A stretch of 64,000 nt of DNA from Theristus sp. LFF4_11 (taxonomy: Eukaryota; Nematoda; Chromadorea; Monhysterida; Xyalidae), in contig JASANC010002154.1 in the NCBI GenBank assembly GCA_030248135.1, forward strand, positions 1 to 64,000, in the 5' to 3' direction. This document shows, in pieces, positions 25,701 to 35,256 of the stretch. The notes beneath the pieces are model-generated. The model made no database searches. It was not told the origin of the DNA and worked only from the letters and a program-made list of their open reading frames with translations. Within the stretch, counting starts at the first letter, position 1. The number at the start of each line of letters is the position of its first letter. The position numbers and the translations under genes were made by a program.

Positions 25701-28124
25701 TTTTGAACTTTCTCATAAAGAATCCTGAATTCATTAAGTCTCGCCGGTTGAGTTATGCTGGTCTTCTTGAGTTTTCAAAGTTAAAACCTGAAAAAAAACA
25801 TTTTTTCAGAGTCACATCGCCCGCTCAATTACGCCGCTGTTCCTGACGATGAGTGCCGAAGTCGATGCAAGCGACTACCCCGAAATGTAAAAAAAGGCTG
25901 TATGTTTTTGAAAAATTGCGAAACACTAACATGTTACATTTATCTTTTACTTTGGTTCTGCATAGATATACTCAATATGCACGCATAGACACCCACATGT
26001 ATGCAAACCAGTTTCATTCATGAAGCGGTAATTCAAAATTGGCAAAATGAGCCGACCCAAGCACCCTAAATAGGGCCGGGTCACTTTGGCTATTATTTTG
26101 AATTGCCATAAAAAGATTCGAAACTAGTTTCCTTTCTACGCCTCTGCAAACGCATTCAGTCGCAGAACCGAGAAAAAAATTGATAACATTTGAATTCGCG
26201 CGCAGCGAAACGCGCCGTCTCGCGTGGCAGCTGGCATGTGCCGTGCACGTGGCCGAGTGCACGAACCTGGCGACGGCGATGTTTCGCAACCTGCAGACCA
26301 GCTGTCGTGTTCGGGCGACCAGCGGCGCTTGCAACAGGTTTGTTGTTGTTGTTGGTTGGTGGTGTTGGGATTTTTAGGCGATGTTTTTAGCCAGGGATAA
26401 CCCAGAGAAGCGTACAGAACGCCACTGAGTAGGGCGCCCATCGAGTTTTCTCTGTCATTAAGAGCCTATACACCCCTCGGCGGGGCTCGATCCCCCGAGG
26501 CGCACAGACTGTAGTCTAACACACTACCACCAGGCCACAAGCGGTGACTTACGGTACGGTACGGCAATGGTCGAGTAAACATGGCAGCTTTTTTCAGGGA
26601 GCAAGGAGCGCGCGCGAAATTTGAATGAGAGAATGAAGACGTTCAGAAAACGAACTCTTTGTGCGTCAAATTTGACGTGTTTTTAACACTGATTGATTTA
26701 TCGTGCTATTCTGTTCATTATTTTCTCCTTGCACAGACGATTGTGACTTATCATAGCGTTCTTGAAAAAGACAACTCCTAGTCTGCGGCGAATCCCGCCT
26801 TGTTGGAGAATACAAGGAGTGCCTTACTCATTCAGCCATACTGTACAGTACAATACAGGGTACAGTACCACACATTTCTGGATCGAACTTCCCCAAAACG
26901 CCGTAGTTAGTCAAGTTTCGCTGTTTAGTCAACAACTTTTCAACTGAAAAGTAGTGTTCGGGGCTTATTTTGTTTTTGTCGCGCTCGTAGAGAAAAGGTA
27001 CACCAAAACAAAAGAAAGGTACACCAACGAACGGCTTGGCGCTGATTTTTGACCCGGTAAAAACATCTGATTTTTTAACAAATATGCTTGTGTTGGCTTG
27101 TGGCCACGCATTTGTATATGCGTAAAAACGATGTTATACGTCTGATTATCTGATTTTCTGTTTTTGCAGCATTTCTCCAAATCTGCGCGCGGCCGTCTAT
27201 TGCACCGGCGTGCGTCACGGCACGACAACCGACTGGGAATGGCTGTGGAATAAACTGACGCAGGTGCACGTTTGGGCGGAGCGCACTCATTTGCTGAGCG
27301 GACTCGCATGCGCGGACGCACAGAAACAGAAACGGTGGGGGTGAGGTGGAAAGGGTTTTGGAGTGTTTAGGTTAAGATCACAACAACACACGAGTTTGCT
27401 TTTTTACGTCTTCTTGAGGGTTGAAACCCAAAAAAAACTTCAGGTTACTAGAAGAGGTGCTACTGCAGCAAGAACATGCCGAAGACAAGAACACTGACAA
27501 GGCCACCGAACTTCGTTGGTTCCTGGACGAATTTCCAAACAAACGAGTGCTGCTCGTTTATCTGTTCGACCACTGGCTGAGAATTGCGGCCACGTTCGTT
27601 TTTTGTTCAGTTCAATTTTTTTATTTTTTTTATTTAAAAAAAGAGTCAAAAAAGTTATTGAGGCATTTTTTGTTATGGCACTGAGAAAAATATAAAAGTC
27701 AACAAGTTCTTGACAACATATTGGCCGAACAACAAAAAAGTATATAAGCAAAATGCTGACCCGTTTGTTGACCATTTCCATGTTTGTGCAATCACACTGG
27801 CAACATCATACAGCAGCGCTTTTGTGCCAGTGTGTTTGTCACACCGTAAATCACATGGAGCACTGCAGAGTGACTGACTTGGTGAGCGTCGCACAAGAAG
27901 CGTCCGAGCATGTAGCCGACACCTTCGTACTCACTGCATTCGACCAAATGATTGGAAACGCAAACGAAACTGTCGCGAAAGAACTGCAGCGGACGCGACA
28001 GATTCTAATGCGAAACGTTGATTGGCTGAAGAACAATGCCGCCGTGATTGGTGGTTGGCTGCTGACGAATCATCCGACGGTTGTTGATTTCAACTGGTCG
28101 AGTCACCTTTACAATATCAGTTGA
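19744..28124 (+). CDS. Catalytically dead M1 aminopeptidase paralogue (pseudoenzyme), type II membrane protein
   Basis: Exons: 19744-20000, 20331-20576, 21139-21357, 21598-21756, 21873-21987, 22248-22368, 22655-22806, 23107-23211, 23533-23586, 23840-24046, 24237-24305, 24422-24493, 24696-24836, 25003-25128, 25217-25272, 25429-25579, 25810-25886, 26206-26337, 27170-27334, 27444-27593, 27869-28124; 3,030 nt, 1,009 residues with no internal stop. A cytoplasmic tail precedes a membrane segment (about 28-52). The M1 fold is recognisable throughout: RWLFYMRPGA matches the RWLATTQ region, THFHSTPAMSS matches THF-TP-MSS, and the ERAP1-like C-terminal half is complete. Where the active paralogue has GAMENWG this has RTSIGWG. 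HELAHQ is replaced by SKSAAAQ, and WLNEGFA by NALLGFS, so no zinc ligand or catalytic glutamate remains. Intron phases match the upstream gene, so the pair arose by tandem duplication. It may bind peptides, act as a receptor, or regulate its neighbour. Exon 9 is the weakest exon. Two donors are GC (after 22,806 and 25,579). Confidence 0.87.
20609..20875. mobile_element. MITE family G, copy 1
   Basis: About 267 bases within intron 2 of the dead M1 gene. The left end is TACGGCCGAATAAATGAGGC and the right end is CGGCCATACCGTA, which are imperfect inverted repeats. The inner blocks CAAGGCGGGATC, GACTAGGAGTTGTC and TGAACGTC recur in reverse at 26,550-26,845. Confidence 0.7.
21996..22035 (+). repeat. 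(CGTCA)n microsatellite
   Basis: Six or seven CGTCA units, one with an A variant, lie just after the exon 5 donor of the dead M1 gene. Confidence 0.85.
23300..23490 (+). repeat. Dispersed repeat family A, copy 2
   Basis: It has the same block order as the copy at 1,512: GAAAAGAAACTAGTTTT, TATTTAGGGGACTC, TGCATGAAACTG and GAGTCTCGAGACCAAAATAA. It lies in the intron between exons 8 and 9 of the dead M1 gene. Confidence 0.65.
25995..26175 (-). repeat. Dispersed repeat family A, copy 3
   Basis: A reverse-orientation copy: CAGTTTCATTCATGAAGCGG, then CCCTAAATAGGG, GAAACTAGTTTC, and TGCAAACGCATTCAGTCGCA. It ends about 30 bases before the acceptor of exon 18 of the dead M1 gene. Confidence 0.65.
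26371..26538 (-). mobile_element. tRNA-derived SINE, copy 1
   Basis: Read on the minus strand it begins GTGGCCTGGTGGTAGTGTG, a good pol III A box, followed by GGGGGATCGAGCCCCG, a B box. A non-tRNA tail ends in AACATCGCCTAAA. A second copy in the opposite orientation lies at 47,453-47,608 and shares both boxes and the tail. The acceptor stem does not close and the body continues beyond the tRNA part, so this is a SINE and not a tRNA gene. Confidence 0.75.
26550..26845. mobile_element. MITE family G, copy 2
   Basis: A reverse copy of the element at 20,609, with ends TACGGTACGGCAATGG and CAGCCATACTGTA. It shares CATGGCAGCTTTTTTCAGG, GAAGACGTTCAGAAA and CTAGTCTGCGGCGA blocks in complement. It is in the same long intron of the dead M1 gene as the SINE. 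Confidence 0.7.
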
Positions 28125-29035
28125 TACCACTCAATGCTTTTTTAAATTTATTTCAACAAACCGCCACTGTCAAGAATCTGGCATTTTAATCCGCGTTAAA
28201 AATGCGAATTGTCAGTTTAGAGTTTAGTCACGGAGTTTCAACGCAGTGTTTACAAACATGCTGTTAATTTTTTGTTGGCTTTTTTAATTTTTTTTAAACT
28301 TTTTGAGATGATGAGTTTTATCATATTGTTTTGTATCAGTTTCCTGTTTTTTTATGGGAATTGCAATAGAAAACTTTTTGTTCGGGAAATGAACAGCGGA
28401 ATGAAAACACGAGAGCAAAGAATTTTGTATTTGCCTGTTGAATATTTCACTGCAAATGGTGATGTATCTACCATATGTTTCTTGAATTATCTGATCACTT
28501 TTGAAAACCCGGTAGTGAATAAAGGAAACTGTTTGCGCGACAGCTTAGAAACTTTCAGTTTGGATACAATATGTGTAAACTCACATTGATGGCGCAGCAA
28601 TAACTCACGTTTAGATTAGTACCTGTTGTGTCTGTGCACCTGCTTGCTTTTTCGATTTTGGCGGCTGTGACAGCGACAACAACAGCGAGATACCGTAATA
28701 ATCGTGACCGGTCTCGCCACGATCTTGCTTCGAGCAATTTGAAAAGTATAAGTGCAGGGAAAGAGTAAAAGTCGGTCATGAAATTCACAGATAACGATAA
28801 CTCTATATTTTTTATTGAATCCTGTTGAGGCCAATATTTTGGTCGATACAGTACAGAGTACACCGGAACGGGAGCACACTGTTTTGGCGTTTTTTTATTT
28901 CTGCACTGTCAGCATGTCATCTGTATGCTCACCGACTTTTGAACGATGCACGTTTTTCGAAACTGCTAGCAAGCGCGATCTTTGCCAACAGATTGATTTG
29001 AACGTGGACTTGAACGATAGTTATCGCAAATCATC
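28125..29035. other. Spacer between the dead M1 gene and the tetraspanin
   Basis: About 0.9 kb. The frame at 28,272-28,589 (105 codons) is rich in Phe, Leu and Asn and matches nothing. Frames from 28,815 and 28,914 run into the tetraspanin start and could be 5' UTR. Confidence 0.5.
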
Positions 29036-32000
29036 ATGAACAGACCAAAACAACGTGACACCACTGTGGAGGCCGATGCAAAAGGTCATGAGTATTGCAC
29101 GCCAAACTTTTCCTTCACGCCGCCGGTGTATTTACTCCGCTCGAAAATGGCGGCGGCTCACCGGAGCGATTCAGCGCTGGGAGAGGAAAAGATGAAAAGC
29201 AAAACAGCTCGCGACCGAAAGAACGATAAGAAAACTGATTTTTGTCACAAAACACAACGACAGCGGCGTCTCAATAGAAAACCGCGCTCCGACAAGCGCA
29301 AACGACGGCGATTCCTGTCTGATTTGCTCGGTCAATTTTCGCTTTTGTTGAACTGCATCTGTGTGGTGGGTTTGTTTGCCGTTTTTTTTCAACTGTTCAA
29401 CGTTGCAAAATCCATTTGTACTCTAAATTGAACCGGTTAAATTCTATTATCTAGGCAAGCAGCTGATTGGTTGGTGATCAACGCGATGCATGCTAACGGT
29501 GCATGACAACACTCCGCCTCCACAGCAATGCCTGCACAGAACGCATGCATCGCGTGATCCCCAACCAATCACCTGATTGACTACAACTTAGAGTTCGACT
29601 GATATAAATTATAGAAACAGACTGCCCAACCAACATGCTAAAACTGACAAGAATCCCATCCACCGATCACACACACAGCCAATCAGCGTGCTCACGTTCG
29701 TGTTCGCCGTGAGCGCCCTTGACGCGTTGGCGCCGATTGAGCGCATCGTCGGCACGAATTGGCCCTCGAATTCGGCACTGCTGCTGGTGGCGACCACGGT
29801 GCTCGCGGTGCCATTGGCCGTCACCGGCTGCTGCATCGCGGGACGCCCGATCCGGTGCACTGCCAATGTGGTACGGTAGATACAGTGGCGGCCAAAAGTG
29901 TTGGAACGCTGCGCGCGTGAGTGCTGTGTATTGCGCGCGTGTTGCATCAGCCGTACAAACGCTATTATAAGAATTTATAGGCAACGATGGACCGAAAAGT
30001 GTCCCATGAACCCAACGTTGGCCTTAAATTCTTACAATAGCGTTTGTACGGTTGATGCAACACGCGCGCAATACACAGCACTCACGCGCGCACCGTTCCA
30101 ACACTTTTGGCCGCTACTGTACATTGTACAGTCGGAACCCTTTAGCAGAACCCCAGAACCCTACAACATAACCGATTAGCTGATTGGTCGGTGGTGGTCG
30201 CGCGATAACGTAGATTCTGCGCAAACCGAACTCCGCCTCTACAGCAGTTCGTGCACACAGGAATGCACGCATCAATCAATCCAGCTAGTGGGATGTTGAC
30301 CTCTCACACGGTAATATCGGACCCGAAGATTTTCGATAAATTTCTGTTTTTCTTGCGGAAATTTTCTTCATGCACCTGAGAGCCTGAGAGTGGCCAACCC
30401 CTGTTTTTATGGCTTTCGTACTTTCTAGTTTTTTTAAATTTTTGTTCACCATGTTTGACTAATCGTTTGATTTAATTGTTTTTTTTCACTTCCACACAGT
30501 ATCTCATGTGCGCTGCTGCTGCGTTCGTGCTTGCCGCTGTCACCGCTTCGCATTCCAGGATCACCATTTCGCAGGTACAGTGCTTTGACGCTTTTGAGAT
30601 CCTGGCACGTTTCATGCTGCATGTGGCCGTGCAGCCAGTGCATGAGGTCGGTATCACACGCTCTCTCATGTGTGAAAAAGCCGAAAGCGGAAGCACAACA
30701 GCCAGGCTTCCGATGATAATTCATATTCATCAATGCAAATATACCGTCACTTTTTCCATAATTCTCGATTTGCAGCTGCCGAAAATTACTGACGATCATT
30801 TGTCAATCAGCCTAGTCGACCGCTACGGGCAAACGGATGGAGAAAAAGACACGGCCGCTTGGGATTTCGTGCAGCGCAAGGTGTTTGGTTGTTTTGCTGA
30901 GGATTGAATCATGAGATTTCTAATATCATGTTGCAATTTATTGAGTTGCTTTTTACCATAAACGGGTCTTTGAAACTAAAAAGTTTTACACATAAAAAAT
31001 ATACTGGTTTTTCTCGGCAAAACAAGCGTCAAACTCAAACCGGCGGCTGCTGACCGTTTCATAAACAACTGTAAATAATTAAAAAAATTTAAAAAAACAC
31101 ACAATAAACCCTGTGAGTAACCAGTTCTATCAGTCAGCTGATCGCAAAAAGTGTCTTCACATGAAACGAAAACTCGTTTTTATTCGAATTTTCAGTTTCA
31201 TTGTTGCGGCGTGAATGATACGCTCGGAAATCGAATTTGGCTAAAGAGTCGCTGGCATGAATCGTCGATGCCATTTGCTCCAACGTTCAAGTTCTCTGAG
31301 AAACGAGCAAGCTCAAAACTGAAAGTACCGGCGTCTTGTTGTGCCACGTGTTTGCACGTCCATTACACTTACTGTCTCACGGTTGGTGTGTGTGTGTGTG
31401 GGCTAAAAAAGTATGATCACATACAATGTACAGTCAAACTCAAAGTCATAGGCAATCAGCTGATTGGTTGGTGATCACGTGCTGCATGCGTTCTGTGCGG
31501 GCAGACATTGCTGTGCGTGGGGGAGGAGTCGTCCGGCACAGAAAGCATGCACCACGTGATCACCAACCAATCAGCGGATTGCCTATAATTTAAAGTTCGA
31601 CTGTAGGTGTGTCATCGGCTTCAATGCTCGATCGAGTATGATTGAAACGCCTCAGTCCTAATCAGCGGCCAACAACAGCATGTTTGCTCAACTGTTTTTT
31701 TTTGCTGAATTCAATTTCGTCTGTGCGCGCCGAAAGCATTTTTTTTGTTTTCACGTCAAACTGCCACTTTTAATTTACATATGCCATATGCCTTGCCAAA
31801 ACACTGACCAATCAGCGTGTTTTTCTACCACATTTCAAACCGACCAATCGCCTCCATCTCGCACATGCTCCGCCCACCGCGTGATGTGCTCCACCGGCAA
31901 CGCGAATCGCGTGGCGAATTTCGGTGTTTGTCAAGAAATTTCTGGCATTTTACCGCCCGCCCATTGGCCGGAACGGGCGTACCGAAATGTGCAGGTTTGG

Positions 32001-32731
32001 CCGCGTCATTTGAAAAAACGTTAAGTGATAACTTCTTAGACAACAATTCGACTTTGAGAAACCAGTCAACAAATGTGAAACAGCAAAGAAACACAAATCA
32101 CGTTGAAAAGCTGGAAAAAACGCGTCTAAAAACCGCTTTTATTCGCAAAAAAACGCACAAAACTTATCCATAAAAATCGTGTTTCAGGGATGCGGTGCGC
32201 ACTTACGTCGCGAGTTGCTTCGAGTTTCAGTGCGCATGTTTTGGCTGAGTTTGGCGCTGCTGTTACAACTGGTATGGTAATACATTCTATAGTCGACTTG
32301 TAACAACCTGTCATGCATAAAATGAGCGGTGCACCTACGAGTAGCCCTGACGCTCTTGTTTGAGTAGAACGTGAGACGCCAAACGCTAGGTCCAGGAGGT
32401 TTAGATTCGGAACCTGATGAACTGCCAGAAGTATACAACTGAACTTTTGATGCTTTGGGAGTGGTGGTGTGGTTTGGTTGATCGCTCCGCACATGCATGG
32501 CTCAGTCTTCTAAAAATATGTGCTGCCGGTAATTATCAGGCCATTTACACTTCTACTGAGAACAGACACAGAGAAAGAAATTCAATTTCGCAAATTTAAC
32601 ACTTTTTGCTTTTCCAGTCGCTGATGTTTATTGCCGGGCTCTTGTGCAGTCGCTGCAGCAACCGTGAAGACGAGCAAACATTGGTGGACATCAGCACAAT
32701 AATTCCAGACATTACAGGAATAGAAATGTGA
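29036..32731 (+). CDS. Tetraspanin with a long basic N-terminal extension
   Basis: A four-pass membrane organiser. Exons seen: 29036-29401 (donor uncertain), 29679-29870, 30500-30574, 30776-30880, 31196 to about 31,350-31,385, about 31816-31994, 32188-32271, 32618-32731. TM1 (LLNCICVVGLFAVFF) lies in exon 1, and TM2 with the conserved GCC (VTGCCIAGRP) in exon 2. TM3 is in exon 3. The large extracellular loop carries FHCCGVND, a later PASCC and a final GCG, the expected cysteine pattern. TM4 spans exons 7 and 8, and a short tail follows. The first 95 or so residues are unusually long and Lys/Arg-rich for this family; a shorter product from a later ATG is possible. The join between exons 5 and 6 is unresolved. 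Introns carry MITEs of families C and J. Confidence 0.82.
29440..29605. mobile_element. MITE family C, copy 1 (CCAATCA palindromic element)
   Basis: About 165 bases folding into one hairpin. The arms contain CAGCTGATTGGTTGGTGATC and GATCCCCAACCAATCACCTG around a TGCATGC pair, with a CTCCGCC centre. It sits in tetraspanin intron 1. Confidence 0.75.
29881..30121. mobile_element. MITE family J, full copy
   Basis: A TA-flanked 241-base element. Its arms of about 70 bases (CAGTGGCGGCCAAAAGTGTT inward to GCGCGTGTTGCATC) are repeated in reverse at the right end. It begins 10 bases after the donor of tetraspanin exon 2. A one-arm remnant is at 47,766-47,828. Confidence 0.85.
30163..30300. mobile_element. 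MITE family C, copy 2 (diverged)
   Basis: A diverged copy: ATTAGCTGATTGGTCGGTGG, ACTCCGCCTCTACAGC and ATGCACGCATCAATC, with the right arm partly decayed. It is in tetraspanin intron 2, 40 bases after the family J element. Confidence 0.6.
31429..31605. mobile_element. MITE family C, copy 3 (best preserved)
   Basis: TA-flanked, with ends CAGTCAAACTC and GTTCGACTG. The inner arms AATCAGCTGATTGGTTGGTG and CACCAACCAATCAGCGGATT are near-perfect complements, with GATCACGTG on each side. It lies in the tetraspanin intron before exon 6. Confidence 0.85.
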
Positions 32732-32817
32732 AAATGTGTAATGTGAAAACAAAAATTGTGTATGCAACATGTCAAACATACCACATTGAACAGAATATGG
32801 AACAGCTCTGAAAAACT

Positions 32818-33092
32818 GTTGGTACAGCAGAAAGCTATACCGGCGAACTGGGTTTAGTTTTGTATTTTTATAAAATATAAAAGAATACTGCACTTTTTTG
32901 AAATGAAAAAACAAGCAGGAAAACAGGTCGAATCGAAAGCATCCGGCTCATTGGTTATTCAACGCACCAACAATTCAAAAGGTTGGGAAGAACGATTTTA
33001 CCACCCATCTTGAATTATATCGTGGTGTTTGGAATTAGAAAAGTATCCCACGCATCTACAAAAAAAACCGAGCTGACTAGCGTTTTTATATT
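32818..33092 (+). repeat. Direct duplication F, left copy
   Basis: Blocks GGTACAGCAGAAAGCTA, TTTTGTATTTTTATAAAATAT, GCAGGAAAACAGGTCGAATC, CAACGCACCAACAATTC and ACCGAGCTGACTAGCG occur in the same order and orientation at 34,198-34,545. The two copies flank a family D MITE and a broken helicase. This could be a tandem duplication or the ends of a decayed element. Confidence 0.75.
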
Positions 33093-33392
33093 CTGACATC
33101 TGACTCATTTCTCCTAGCTCAGCTCTGTGAAAGAGCAAATGCGTTTAAAAACAGAATCACAAAAATGACAGAACAGTGGATGAGTTTTTTTTGGTTTGTC
33201 AAAGCAATTCCACGATAAACTTTGTGTCATCATATCGCATGAGATCATAAGCGGTAGCATGTCCGAAATCAGTAATGCAAATACAGTTGAACTCAGCGCC
33301 GCTGAAACACACATAGCAGCGTGTGGGTGGAAGAACGATGGCTCTCGAATCTCGATGCCTTCCACTTGCGTGAAGTGACCCGTTCTAGATAC

Positions 33393-33659
33393 CGTAAAGT
33401 TTTGCATATAAGGTCTCCTTATAAAAAGTTGAAAATCAAAAATTTCTGAAAAAAGTGGAATTTTGTGTGACAACCTGATAGGGTAAGTGGGAGGAGGTCT
33501 TAAAAAAGCGAAGATTAGGAAGTCCGGGCCCTTTAAATGGAGTAGGATTTCGACCAAGTCAAAATTTTAATTTTTTTAGTTTCCCGCCGTGTGACACTCC
33601 GCCCACTTTTGGGTGGGGGTCTTATAAGTGGGAGGAACCTTATATGCAAGACTTTACGG
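33393..33659. mobile_element. MITE family D, copy 2
   Basis: About 267 bases with ends CCGTAAAGTTTTGCATATAA and CTTATATGCAAGACTTTACGG-type complement. It is in reverse orientation to copy 1 and contains the same GTGTGACACTCCGCCC block. Confidence 0.85.
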
Positions 33660-34135
33660 TGGCCTGGTAGTTAAGCAGATTGGAGGTGTGCGTTGATGGA
33701 ACAGGCCGCCACGGTTTCTTGACGGTAGCTTCATTCATCGTGTTGTTGTATCCTTTCCGCAATGCCTTTTTCTGAGACGAGTCGACGAAGCTGACGACGC
33801 AGCCATATCGCTGGCTCGAAGCGACATCTGCACGTGTGTACGATGAATATGGTTCCGCTCGTCGTTCGGGACTGCATCACGTTTGATGCGTCTATAATCG
33901 ACTAAGAAACCAGCTTTTGCTCGATTCTAGTCTGGTTGGTTGGGCACGGACTCCCCGGTGATGATGATCCGTTCCTCTTCTGCCCCTTGCCATGCTGTCA
34001 ACCGTCGTGACGAAATTAGACGGAGCGTTGAAGCCAGCTTCCAGGAGCTTATAGATGGTTAGCTTGCGTTGCGCCGTTGTACAACGTGACGACTTTCACG
34101 TTCTTGAAGTCGGCGAACGCACACTGCTCTTGCAG
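33660..34135 (-). pseudogene. Decayed superfamily 1 (UPF1-like) helicase fragment
   Basis: Minus-strand translation in shifting frames gives KLLEAGFNAP, then SNFVTTVDSMARG and ERIIITGESVP. This resembles the motif V region of SF1 helicases, where (V/T)xTVDSxQG-EEExIIIS is typical. A further piece with RTTSGTIFIVHT recalls the segment after motif VI. Several frameshifts and stops break it, so no gene is called. The source could be a mobile-element or host helicase; the family was judged from motif pattern only. Confidence 0.5.
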
Positions 34136-34197
34136 AAACAAAACGTATCGAATGGTTCTTCTTCGTTTCCGAACGAACAGCTTGTTCGGTCACCAGT

Positions 34198-34545
34198 TGT
34201 CGGTACAGCAGAAAGCTACAACGGCAGACTGGGGGCAGTTTTGTATTTTTATAAAATATGAAAATAGGGCAGTATTTATGAAATGTGAAATAGGCAAACA
34301 CGGATATATTCAAGAGCAAAATTTCAGACAATTTACAATTGGTATTTTTCTGGAAGAATTTTTTCGAATGAAAAACAAGCAGGAAAACAGGTCGAATCGA
34401 ACGCATCCGGCGTATTGTTATTCAACGCACCAACAATTCAAAAGGTTGAAAAGAACGATCTTACCACCCATCTTGAATTGTGTCGTGGTATTTTAGAAAT
34501 AGAAAAGTATTTACAAAAAACCGAGCTGACTAGCGTTTTTAGACT
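34198..34545 (+). repeat. Direct duplication F, right copy
   Basis: The partner of 32,818-33,092. It carries an extra segment of about 70 bases (GGCAAACACGGATATATTC region) that is absent from the left copy. Confidence 0.75.
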
Positions 34546-35256
34546 CTGCGGAAAAGCAAAAGCTTTCAAAACCAAGAATCACAAAAGCTGTGCTGAATTA
34601 ATCAGCCCTATTGAGCTTTGTTTACCGTAAACCATGGAAATCCACTACAAAAAGAAGCTGGCGTTTTTCATCGGCCTTTAAAAACTCCAGACGACGTTTA
34701 GAAAAACATCAGAGTTTTACAGCGGCTGCCAGCTGATTGGCTGCGTGAATTGAGCAGATTGGTGATTGGTCGTGTGAGGATGGAATCAATCAATGTGGTA
34801 AGTTACTCTTTTTACTTGGATTGCCCCACTTTGTTTTTTGTGTTTACTTTCCCATTGTTTCATTGCGCTTTGAAGTTGGTATTTGGCTACAATTTTAATT
34901 GTTTTCAACAAGCCTTCCTGCTAGTTTTTAATCCGGTGCTGTTCGTCTAGAACAGATATTTGAAGTGTTTTTTTTAATTTGTTGTGCAGCAACCAAAGGG
35001 TTTCTCTGTTGCATTCATAAAAGTTATGGTCCCTTTCGGATTCTTTCGAAAGAATCTGTTGTATCGAATCCGTTGTTAAGTTTTCCCATATACCGGTGGT
35101 GTTTGCTTCTGCAACCGCGTGTGTGCAAAGTTGTTTTGGTTGCTAAGCAACACGCATTTATTATCCACTTGCTTTGAGTGAAAACCGCAGAATAAATGTT
35201 TACGGAATAAATGAACTTTTGAAAATACCGATTATGAAAATTTGAAACCCATCGAA

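Noticed and set aside
26460..26538. Possible tRNA gene on the minus strand
   Set aside because: A and B boxes are present, but the acceptor stem does not pair and a second copy shares a non-tRNA tail, so it was called a SINE.
34780..34797. ATG followed by a strong GTAAGT donor, first considered as IFT27 exon 1
   Set aside because: The exon at 35,257-35,317 supplies both ATG and the residues leading into the P-loop in the correct phase.
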